NCBI GenBank assembly: GCA_946622835.1
Contig: CAMOQI010000056.1
Span: forward strand, 1 to 6,476
Direction of reading: 5' to 3'
Source of the DNA: an uncultured Candidatus Melainabacteria bacterium
GTDB taxonomy: Bacteria; Cyanobacteriota; Vampirovibrionia; Gastranaerophilales; Gastranaerophilaceae
DNA: 6,476 nt
The notes below the pieces were generated by a model that had not been told where the DNA came from, ran no database searches, and saw only the letters and a program-made list of their open reading frames with translations. Of the stretch, positions 1 through 4,363 are shown one piece after another (the first letter of the stretch is position 1; every line of letters starts with the position of its first letter). The translations under genes were made by a program, and so were the position numbers.

Positions 1-1
1 A

Positions 2-61
2 AATAAAAGTATGACAAAATCAGATGAAATCCAATTGGCAAAAGAATTTTTCAAAACATAG
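2..61 (+). CDS. Possible C-terminal tail of an upstream gene (partial)
   Basis: The frame is open from the left edge and ends at TAG 59-61. It gives about 19 residues, ending DEIQLAKEFFKT, which looks like an amphipathic helix. The first in-window ATG (position 11) has no Shine-Dalgarno sequence, so a continuation from outside the window is more likely than a 16-residue gene. The family cannot be named. The stop codon lies in a small perfect inverted repeat, TAGATT-AAA-AATCTA (59-73), which has no T-tract and is not a convincing terminator. With so little sequence this remains tentative. Confidence 0.35.
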   Translation, partial: NKSMTKSDEIQLAKEFFKT

Positions 62-86
62 ATTAAAAATCTACATCATATGGAGT

Positions 87-115
87 ATGCCAAAATTTGG
101 CAAAAATAATATACT
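87..115 (+). promoter_or_regulatory. Putative promoter of the 138-446 gene
   Basis: ATGCCA (87-92, 4 of 6 matches to TTGACA) is followed after 17 bp by TATACT (110-115, 5 of 6 matches to TATAAT). Transcription would start near 122, giving a leader of about 16 nt that carries the GAGAGG ribosome binding site. The promoter is overlapped by the palindrome at 88-102. Confidence 0.4.
88..102. repeat. Perfect 15-bp palindrome, candidate operator
   Basis: TGCCAAA-A-TTTGGCA is a perfect inverted repeat with a one-base centre. It covers the -35 hexamer and the start of the spacer of the promoter proposed for the next gene, where a dimeric repressor would sit. A related sequence, CCAATTGGCAAAA, lies at 31-43, so the element TTGGCAAAA occurs twice within 70 bp. 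The binding protein is unknown. Confidence 0.45.
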
Positions 116-137
116 TTTTATATGGGAGAGGAAGTTT

Positions 138-446
138 ATGTTAGCAAATAAAATAAAAAGCAGTTTAAAAAATTTGGGAAAAGAATTGGCAGAAAAAAAG
201 AGTTTCAGCCGACTGCTTGTTCGCAATACAACTTCCGAAAATATTTCCGGGGAGTCGGATTCTGTGTTGAGTTCTACAGTTCAATATAAATCTGCCCAAG
301 AAGAGATTAGTGATTATATTGTGGAAAATCCAAATGAGATAAAAGTTGAATTTCCTTTGTGCAAAACTCTTGAAACCCCTGAGCCAATGCCGTTTTTTAG
401 AGCAATATTATATAAACTTGGTAAAAGAGAGTTGGTTAATATTTAA
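138..446 (+). CDS. Small hypothetical protein, 102 residues
   Basis: I do not recognise this protein. The chosen start is ATG 138, preceded by GAGAGG at a spacing of 6 nt. The frame can be extended upstream to ATG 24, but that would run through the putative promoter and palindrome, and no ribosome binding site precedes it. The protein starts with a basic amphipathic stretch (about residues 4-28, many Lys and Glu). A Ser/Thr-rich polar middle (29-48) follows, then an acidic segment (about 53-68), and a C-terminal part with CKTLETPEPMPFF and a basic end. There is no signal peptide and no membrane segment; it is probably a soluble cytoplasmic protein. The next gene follows after 59 bp and may be co-transcribed. 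Function is unknown; it could be lineage-specific. Confidence 0.6.
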   Translation: MLANKIKSSLKNLGKELAEKKSFSRLLVRNTTSENISGESDSVLSSTVQYKSAQEEISDYIVENPNEIKVEFPLCKTLETPEPMPFFRAILYKLGKRELVNI

Positions 447-505
447 AAATTTTCTCCTTTGTATTATTTTGTTTTAGTGTTAAATTAAAGAAAAAAGGAG
501 GAATA

Positions 506-715
506 ATGTTTCAGGTTTATACATCAACAGATAAATCCGAATTGTCAAAAAATTTAATCGGAGAATTTAAGGATTGGGATGAGGCCATGGACTGTGCCGA
601 GCAGGCAATTGAGGGTAAAAAAGGGCTAAGATATATTGTTGAAGAAACAAACGGAACAGTAAACAGCTATGGAGAGTTGATAGCTTCTGTCGTTGCGGAA
701 AGTGATTTTAATTAA
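506..715 (+). CDS. Small acidic hypothetical protein, 69 residues
   Basis: I do not recognise this protein. A strong AAAGGAGG site (494-501) sits 4 nt before the ATG, so translation is well supported. The protein is acidic and has no signal peptide or membrane segment. Its pattern is a short beta-like start (FQVYTS), a helix (about residues 23-37, with DWDEAMDCAEQAI), and a second strand (RYIVEET) followed by a helical end. This suggests a compact single alpha/beta domain. The order of elements recalls small proteins that display a strand next to an EAM-type helix, but no family is claimed. It lies 59 bp after the 102-residue gene on the same strand and may share its transcript. It converges on the HxlR regulator gene with a 14-bp gap. 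Confidence 0.75.
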   Translation: MFQVYTSTDKSELSKNLIGEFKDWDEAMDCAEQAIEGKKGLRYIVEETNGTVNSYGELIASVVAESDFN

Positions 716-736
716 AACAGGGTTTGTAATTATTTT
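710..736. terminator. Weak shared terminator between convergent genes
   Basis: A-A-T-T-A-AAAC (710-718), loop AGG, and GTTT-g-TAATT (722-731) can form a 9-bp AT-rich stem with one bulged G. On the plus strand it is followed by ATTTTTC. It overlaps the stop codons of both convergent genes. The stem has only one G-C pair, so termination would be weak. Confidence 0.3.
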
Positions 737-1056
737 TCAAGCAGCTTTTTGTACTTTTTAAAATCTTTGCCCCAGTCTTTCATCGAATTTATTACAGGAG
801 AGAGGGTATAGCCAATATCTGTTAAGGTATATTCGACTTTTGTCGGATAAGTTTTTCGCTCTAATATACCAAGTTCTTCCATTTGGCGAAGTTTTGCGGT
901 AAGAACTTTTTGAGTAATACCTTTTACGGATTTTTTTAATTCACAAAACCTTTTTGTACCGTTTAACAAATCCCGTATAATAAGTATTTTCCACTTGCAC
1001 CCAAGCATTTTAATCGTGGTTTCTATCGGACATTTTGGAAGATCTTTGTAATTCAT
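730..1056 (-). CDS. HxlR-family winged-helix transcriptional regulator
   Basis: A 108-residue DNA-binding regulator of the HxlR/YodB/HypR type, which usually acts as a dimer and often senses electrophiles, oxidants or formaldehyde through an N-terminal cysteine. Visible family signatures are KCPIETT (8-14, with Cys9 at the position of the conserved sensing Cys), LGCKWKILIIRDLLNGTKRF (18-37), the recognition-helix region GITQKVLTAKLRQMEELGI (46-64) and the wing with VEYTLTDIG (74-82). Two further cysteines lie at 20 and 38. The wing is shorter than usual: relatives normally read YPxVPPKVEY, but here it is YPTKVEY. The start is ATG 1056, with a modest AAAGG site 4 nt upstream. It lies downstream of aroB on the same strand, separated by 79 bp that hold its own promoter. 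No divergent target gene adjoins it, so its regulon cannot be read from context. Family assignment is firm; the ligand is unknown. Confidence 0.93.
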   Translation of the reverse strand: MNYKDLPKCPIETTIKMLGCKWKILIIRDLLNGTKRFCELKKSVKGITQKVLTAKLRQMEELGILERKTYPTKVEYTLTDIGYTLSPVINSMKDWGKDFKKYKKLLEK

Positions 1057-1065
1057 ATAACCTTT

Positions 1066-1073
1066 AGTATACT
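1066..1073. promoter_or_regulatory. Palindrome in the hxlR leader, possible autoregulatory operator
   Basis: AGTATACT is a perfect 8-bp palindrome directly upstream of the ribosome binding site of the HxlR gene and downstream of its proposed transcription start. HxlR-type regulators commonly bind short AT-rich palindromes at their own promoters, so autoregulation is plausible. A partial copy, AAGGTAT on the minus strand (1106-1100), lies about three helical turns away. An 8-bp palindrome can arise by chance in AT-rich DNA. Confidence 0.3.
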
Positions 1074-1096
1074 TTTGCTACCACCCTATAATTGTC

Positions 1097-1125
1097 ATAA
1101 TACCTTATTTAATAACGCTTTGCAA
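1097..1125 (-). promoter_or_regulatory. Putative promoter of the HxlR gene
   Basis: On the minus strand, TTGCAA (1125-1120, 4 of 6) is followed after exactly 17 bp by TATTAT (1102-1097, 5 of 6). Transcription would start near 1090, giving a leader of about 35 nt. No clear hairpin terminator follows aroB, so read-through from aroB into this gene remains possible. Confidence 0.5.
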
Positions 1126-1135
1126 CAATGTTAAG

Positions 1136-2209
1136 CTAAAACATATTTTTGAGTTCTTCGGGGGAGAAATCGCGTTCACACACCGTGGCGTATTCTGTTG
1201 GCAAGATAAATTTTATATAATTGTCGGTTGCTTTTTTATCTGATGCCATAACTTCAATAAGTTTATTTTTGTTGTATTTATTCAAAGGATAATATTCAAA
1301 TTTTTTGATTAAATCTTCGCATAAAAATTTATATTCTTTATCAATCATATTAAGATTAAACGCGAGATTAAGAGCAAAACTAATCCCTTCGATAACGCAT
1401 CTGCCGTGGGTGTATTTATTGTATTTGCTTAGAGTTTCAACAGCATGACCGTATGTGTGTCCGTAATTTAGAACTCTCCTTAATCCGTTTTCTTTTTCAT
1501 CTTGTTCAACAACTGCTATTTTCAATTCTATGCATAATTTAATTAAATCTTTCAAAATTAAAATATCGCGTGATAGGATTTTTTCATGATGTTCTGTTAA
1601 AAAATTTATTAATTGCGGGCTTTCATCTCTTTTGCAATTCTTTTCTATGAATCCGTATTTAATTACCTCTCCCAGTCCGCTTTTGAATTGCTCATTATCA
1701 AGAGTTTTGAGGAAATTAACATTTATAAAAACCGCTTTTGGCTGATAAAAAGCGCCTATAAGGTTTTTGCCGTATTTTGTATTGATGGCGACTTTTCCGC
1801 CGACAGAACTGTCGGTTGCTCCAAGCAGGGTTGTCGGAACTTGTATAAAATTTATTCCCCTCATATAGGTTGATGCCGCAAATCCTGCTATATCCCCTAC
1901 AACTCCTCCTCCGATTGCAATTATGGAATCTTCGCGTTTGAGTTTGTGCTTTAGTGCAAAATCGAGTATTTTTTTATAATTCTTAAAATTCTTTTGCGCT
2001 TCACCATCATTTATGACCAGCATATTTTCTTTTGGAAAATTAAGAATTTTTGAATACAGTTTATAAACTTTTTTGCTGAAAACAACAATATAATTTTTCT
2101 CTCCGATTTCATTTATTATGTTAGATTTGAGTTCGGTCAAATCACTGTTTGAAATGTATATCGTGTAGTTCAGTTCAATCCCTTTAATGTTTACCGATAA
2201 GTTAATCAT
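1136..2209 (-). CDS. aroB: 3-dehydroquinate synthase
   Basis: Cytoplasmic NAD- and metal-dependent enzyme that converts DAHP to 3-dehydroquinate, the second step of the shikimate pathway to aromatic amino acids. The 357 residues match the usual bacterial length. Visible motifs are DGEAQKN (68-74), the NAD-binding GGGVVGD (100-106), the substrate region VPTTLLGATDSSVGGK (124-139), GEVIKYG (180-186), NYGHTYGH (248-255 region) and YTHG (266-269). By homology, Glu181, His251 and His268 are the metal ligands. The residue two after His268 is Arg (HGRCV), where the family usually has HGE; the rest of the active site is intact. ATG 2209 overlaps the aroK stop as ATGA, and GGAG (2221-2218) sits 8 nt before it inside aroK, so the two genes are translationally coupled. 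Confidence 0.97.
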   Translation of the reverse strand: MINLSVNIKGIELNYTIYISNSDLTELKSNIINEIGEKNYIVVFSKKVYKLYSKILNFPKENMLVINDGEAQKNFKNYKKILDFALKHKLKREDSIIAIGGGVVGDIAGFAASTYMRGINFIQVPTTLLGATDSSVGGKVAINTKYGKNLIGAFYQPKAVFINVNFLKTLDNEQFKSGLGEVIKYGFIEKNCKRDESPQLINFLTEHHEKILSRDILILKDLIKLCIELKIAVVEQDEKENGLRRVLNYGHTYGHAVETLSKYNKYTHGRCVIEGISFALNLAFNLNMIDKEYKFLCEDLIKKFEYYPLNKYNKNKLIEVMASDKKATDNYIKFILPTEYATVCERDFSPEELKNMF

Positions 2210-2697
2210 TGGTTAATCTCCGTAACTATTTGTTGTAAGGTTTTATTGTCTGTTGCGATAATTTTATGTGCCAAAAGATAGTTTTTTTCTCGGTTTTTTA
2301 ATATGTTGTTAATATTTTCGAGATCCATTTTCCCGCTTAAAAGAGGTCGGGTGTTGTCGTTTTTCAATCGGTTATAAATTGTTTTTGCAGATGTTTTTAA
2401 ATAAATTACTGTTGAATTTTTCAATAAAAATTCTCTTGTTTGTTCATCTTCAAAGGCTCCTCCTCCAAGAGAAAAAATTGTATCTTTGGGTTTGAAATAC
2501 ATAAGTATGGCGAGTTTTTCAATTTGTCTGAAATATTCTTCCCCTTTTTGTTCAAAAATATCTGTTATACTTTTGTGTTCTCTGTCTTCAATGATTTTGT
2601 CCGCATCAAGAAATTCAACCCCGTAAGTTTTGGCAAAAAGTTCTGCCGCCGAGGTTTTTCCGCTTCCCATCATTCCTATTAAACAGATTGTTTTCAT
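2206..2697 (-). CDS. aroK: Shikimate kinase
   Basis: Cytoplasmic kinase that phosphorylates shikimate to shikimate-3-phosphate with ATP, the fifth step of the shikimate pathway. The 163 residues are typical for AroK. Visible motifs are the Walker A GMMGSGKT (8-15), the shikimate-binding DAD (31-33), Arg57 in YFRQIE, the GGG loop (78-80), the lid arginine in NTRPLL (Arg117) and Arg136 in REKNY near the adenine site. All key residues are present. The start chosen is ATG 2697, which places the P-loop at the usual distance from the N-terminus. A TTG at 2715 would add six residues not expected in the family. No well-spaced Shine-Dalgarno precedes ATG 2697 (see the promoter entry). It is the first gene of the aroK-aroB operon and overlaps aroB by 4 nt. 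Confidence 0.96.
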   Translation of the reverse strand: MKTICLIGMMGSGKTSAAELFAKTYGVEFLDADKIIEDREHKSITDIFEQKGEEYFRQIEKLAILMYFKPKDTIFSLGGGAFEDEQTREFLLKNSTVIYLKTSAKTIYNRLKNDNTRPLLSGKMDLENINNILKNREKNYLLAHKIIATDNKTLQQIVTEINQ

Positions 2698-2703
2698 ACC
2701 TAA

Positions 2704-2732
2704 ATAATACCTCAAATTGCGTAAAAAATAAA
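2704..2732 (-). promoter_or_regulatory. Putative aroKB promoter, possibly giving a leaderless mRNA
   Basis: On the minus strand, TATTAT (2709-2704, 5 of 6) ends 6 nt before the aroK ATG, with a poor -35 candidate TTTATT (2732-2727) after a 17-bp spacer. A start seven bases after the -10 would fall on the A of the ATG. The only Shine-Dalgarno-like sequence is GAGG (2714-2711), 13 nt upstream, which is too far away and lies upstream of the -10. Promoter placement is an inference. Confidence 0.35.
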
Positions 2733-2744
2733 CAGTTTTACATT

Positions 2745-2772
2745 AAGAAAAAAGAGGCCGAGTGCCTCTTTT
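2745..2772 (-). terminator. Rho-independent terminator of the DtxR operon
   Basis: A 9-bp stem, AAAAGAGGC (2750-2758) with GCCTCTTTT (2764-2772), and a 5-nt loop. In the minus direction it reads GCCTCTTTTTTCTT, a good uridine tract. It lies 46 nt after the stop of the 337-residue membrane protein gene and before aroK, so it separates the two operons. Nothing on the plus strand ends nearby, so it serves the minus strand. Confidence 0.85.
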
Positions 2773-2803
2773 AGTGTACAGTTGTGGGGCTGTAAAATAA
2801 GGT

Positions 2804-2825
2804 AGTGTTAGATTTGCCTAACACT
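2804..2825. repeat. Inverted repeat resembling a DtxR box, over the stop codon of the membrane protein gene
   Basis: AGTGTTAG - 6 nt - CTAACACT is a perfect inverted repeat with 8-bp arms. Its inner 16 bp (2807-2822), GTTAGATTTGCCTAAC, differ by one base from the idealised box GTTAGG-TTTG-CCTAAC drawn from the promoter of the same operon. The similarity continues outside the box: CCTAACACTTTTGTC here and CCTAACACTTTGTC at 4300-4313. On the minus strand it includes the TAG stop (2820-2818). It could be a metalloregulator site, an RNA hairpin at the 3' end of the message, or both. Confidence 0.5.
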
Positions 2826-3831
2826 TTTGTCGTAAAAAATGAGCTTCTTTTTCATGCGCGTCTTTAGGTTTGTGGTTTCTGTAACCTATTCCGGCACGAT
2901 AACCTGAAATTGAGTATAATAACGGCAGAGAAGGTTCTATCCACTTGAGTCCCGATAATAAAGAAACTGTTGCAATATCATCTGCGTGTAGGCTTATATC
3001 CAACAATTCAGGCGTTCTGGTGTCGTGTTTGTGATTTTTATTCATAATTGGGTTGATTATTTTTTTACCGATAAAGTTTGCAATAATACTTCCCCCAACA
3101 ATTCCTGTTGCAATTATTCCGCCGATCATCCCCAAACCTCTTGCGGTTCTGGATTTAATGTTATTTTTCTCCATAATTGCCAGAGCGGTGCCTGCGCCGA
3201 CATTGCATAAAAATATGTTTGCTAAATATTGATATAACCCTTCGTTTATTTTATCGGGAACTTTCTTCTTCCAGTTTTTTTCGGTAAGTTTTTCGGCTAA
3301 AATTCCTCCGCTGACTCCGCCGATAACAGGAATAGCCCCAAAAATTGATAACCAGCCTATTTCTTTAAAGATATCTTTTGAGGTTATATCTTGCGGCGGG
3401 GGGATAAGTTTTGTGGCTATTGGTTTTAATTCTTTTGATTTGAATAATTTGTTAATTTCTTTTAATGATAAAACTTTATCTTTTGCTTTTTCTATCAAGC
3501 CGGAACTTTCTGCGGACAATTTATTGTTTTGAATAAAATTATCAACAAGTTTATTGTTTGAATTAATTATTTCTTGTACGGTTTTCCCGATTTGTCTGCC
3601 TGTGAGTTTAGATGCGATTTTTGGCGCGTATATGGCAGATGTTGAAACAGAGCCTAGAATTATTGCGGTTTTAATCCCTGTTTTAAGTTTTTTTCCCTCG
3701 GGGGCATCTTTTATTTGTTTTGCTAAAACTGCTCCGCTTGCTATTGTTAATATTGCGGGTATATGTTTATTTATTTTTGCGCTTAGTAACGGCTGGTCTA
3801 AATATTTGCCTATTACATTGATTGGGGTCAT
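2818..3831 (-). CDS. Multi-pass membrane protein of unknown family, coupled to a DtxR-type repressor
   Basis: 337 residues, family not recognised. Hydrophobic segments that could cross the membrane lie at about 24-39, 52-70, 158-178, 200-220 and 231-254, with a weaker one near 286-310. Two are glycine-rich (GAIPVIGGVSGG at 165-176; GLGMIGG and GIVGG at 232-247). Segments 1-2 and 3-5 are separated by a charged, lysine-rich soluble part (about 75-157) that looks helical. The C-terminal third is rich in histidine: NHKHD (266-270), His282, NHKPKDAH (319-326), His331 and a final Cys337. There is no cleavable signal peptide. The start ATG shares its A with the stop of the preceding DtxR-type gene (TAATG), and GAGGAA lies 11 nt upstream. 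Co-expression with a metal-sensing repressor suggests a role in metal handling, but this is inference from context. No transporter signature was found. Confidence 0.8.
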   Translation of the reverse strand: MTPINVIGKYLDQPLLSAKINKHIPAILTIASGAVLAKQIKDAPEGKKLKTGIKTAIILGSVSTSAIYAPKIASKLTGRQIGKTVQEIINSNNKLVDNFIQNNKLSAESSGLIEKAKDKVLSLKEINKLFKSKELKPIATKLIPPPQDITSKDIFKEIGWLSIFGAIPVIGGVSGGILAEKLTEKNWKKKVPDKINEGLYQYLANIFLCNVGAGTALAIMEKNNIKSRTARGLGMIGGIIATGIVGGSIIANFIGKKIINPIMNKNHKHDTRTPELLDISLHADDIATVSLLSGLKWIEPSLPLLYSISGYRAGIGYRNHKPKDAHEKEAHFLRQKC

Positions 3832-4262
3832 TATATATTAAGTTCCTCTTTTAATATGTCTTTTATACTGTGTTTTGTTTTGCATATTTCGGTTAATTTT
3901 TCCATTTTATCCAAAATATTTTGTGAGATTATGTGCTCTATTTTACAAGCATTATCACCTGCTTCTTCGGGGTGAATATTTAGCACGGTCTCAAAAAAAT
4001 TTTTTAAAATACGGTGCTTGTTGTATACTTTTTTTGCTTTGTTTATACCTTCTTTTGTTAAAGTGATATTTTCATAACTGTTGTATTTTATTAAACCTTT
4101 TGTAACTAATTTTGCCAAAGCTTCAGAAACAGAAGCTCGGGATATGTTTAATTGTCTGGCAAGTTCAGCTCCTTTTAATGGCGTATCATTTAAGTGGGCA
4201 ATGTATATTGCCTCTATATAATCTTCCATTCCGGAGGATAAATTTTTAGTTTGAGCGCACAT
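3831..4262 (-). CDS. DtxR/MntR-family metal-dependent transcriptional repressor
   Basis: A 143-residue two-domain repressor: an N-terminal winged helix (about 8-72, with GAELARQLNISRASVSEALAKL at 31-52) and a metal-binding dimerisation domain (about 73-143). There is no SH3-like third domain, as in MntR. Likely metal ligands are Asp14 and Glu17 in MEDYIEAIY, His83 in NKHRIL, and Cys106, Glu109 and His110 in CKIEH. Asp14 matches MntR Asp8, while Cys106 matches DtxR Cys102 (MntR has Glu99 there), so iron versus manganese cannot be decided. The start is ATG 4262: AAGGAG (4277-4272) lies 9 nt before it and the family N-terminus follows. The frame extends to 4343, but that would cross the promoter. 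The stop overlaps the next gene as TAATG. Two palindromic boxes upstream point to autoregulation. Confidence 0.94.
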   Translation of the reverse strand: MCAQTKNLSSGMEDYIEAIYIAHLNDTPLKGAELARQLNISRASVSEALAKLVTKGLIKYNSYENITLTKEGINKAKKVYNKHRILKNFFETVLNIHPEEAGDNACKIEHIISQNILDKMEKLTEICKTKHSIKDILKEELNI

Positions 4263-4263
4263 T

Positions 4264-4279
4264 GTTAGGTACTCCTTAC
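4264..4279. promoter_or_regulatory. DtxR-type operator box 1, overlapping the ribosome binding site
   Basis: GTTAGG-TACT-CCTTAC is an inverted repeat of 6+4+6 with one mismatch. In the minus direction it contains the AAGGAG ribosome binding site of the repressor gene and ends 2 bp upstream of its ATG. Its centre is 26 bp from that of box 2. Repressor binding here would lie inside the transcribed leader. Confidence 0.6.
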
Positions 4280-4286
4280 AAATTAA

Positions 4287-4315
4287 ATAGTAAGGCAAAC
4301 CTAACACTTTGTCAA
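4287..4315 (-). promoter_or_regulatory. Promoter of the DtxR-type repressor operon
   Basis: On the minus strand a perfect TTGACA (4315-4310) is followed after 17 bp by TACTAT (4292-4287, 4 of 6). The spacer contains operator box 2. The promoter serves the repressor gene and the coupled membrane protein gene. Confidence 0.65.
4290..4305. promoter_or_regulatory. DtxR-type operator box 2, inside the promoter spacer
   Basis: GTAAGG-CAAA-CCTAAC is an inverted repeat of 6+4+6 with one mismatch, lying between -35 and -10 of the repressor promoter. Its left arm, GTAAGG, is the exact reverse complement of the right arm of box 1 (CCTTAC). Boxes 1 and 2 together therefore form a nested 42-bp palindrome (4264-4305). 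This is the expected layout for metal-dependent autorepression by a DtxR-family protein. Confidence 0.7.
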
Positions 4316-4363
4316 GTATTAATTTATTATCTTGAGAAATCAAACCCTCAACGGCTTTTCGAA

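Noticed and set aside
24..137. N-terminal extension of the 102-residue gene to ATG 24
   Set aside because: It would run through the proposed promoter and palindrome and has no ribosome binding site; ATG 138 has GAGAGG at good spacing.
1093..1098. ATGACA paired with TATACT (1071-1066) as the HxlR promoter
   Set aside because: The spacer is 21 bp, too long; TTGCAA and TATTAT with 17 bp fit better.
1613..1873. Plus-strand open frame inside aroB
   Set aside because: It is antisense to a well-conserved enzyme gene, has no convincing start signal and its translation resembles no family.
3554..3841. Plus-strand open frame with hydrophobic translation
   Set aside because: It is the antisense of the membrane protein gene; the hydrophobicity mirrors the T-rich complement and no ribosome binding site is present.
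4263..4343. N-terminal extension of the DtxR-type gene to 4343
   Set aside because: It would cover the TTGACA promoter and both operator boxes; ATG 4262 has AAGGAG and gives the normal family N-terminus.
4332..4351. TTGAG / CTCAA inverted repeat downstream of the substrate-binding protein gene
   Set aside because: The stem is only 5 bp with a 10-nt loop and no T-tract follows; not supportable as a terminator.
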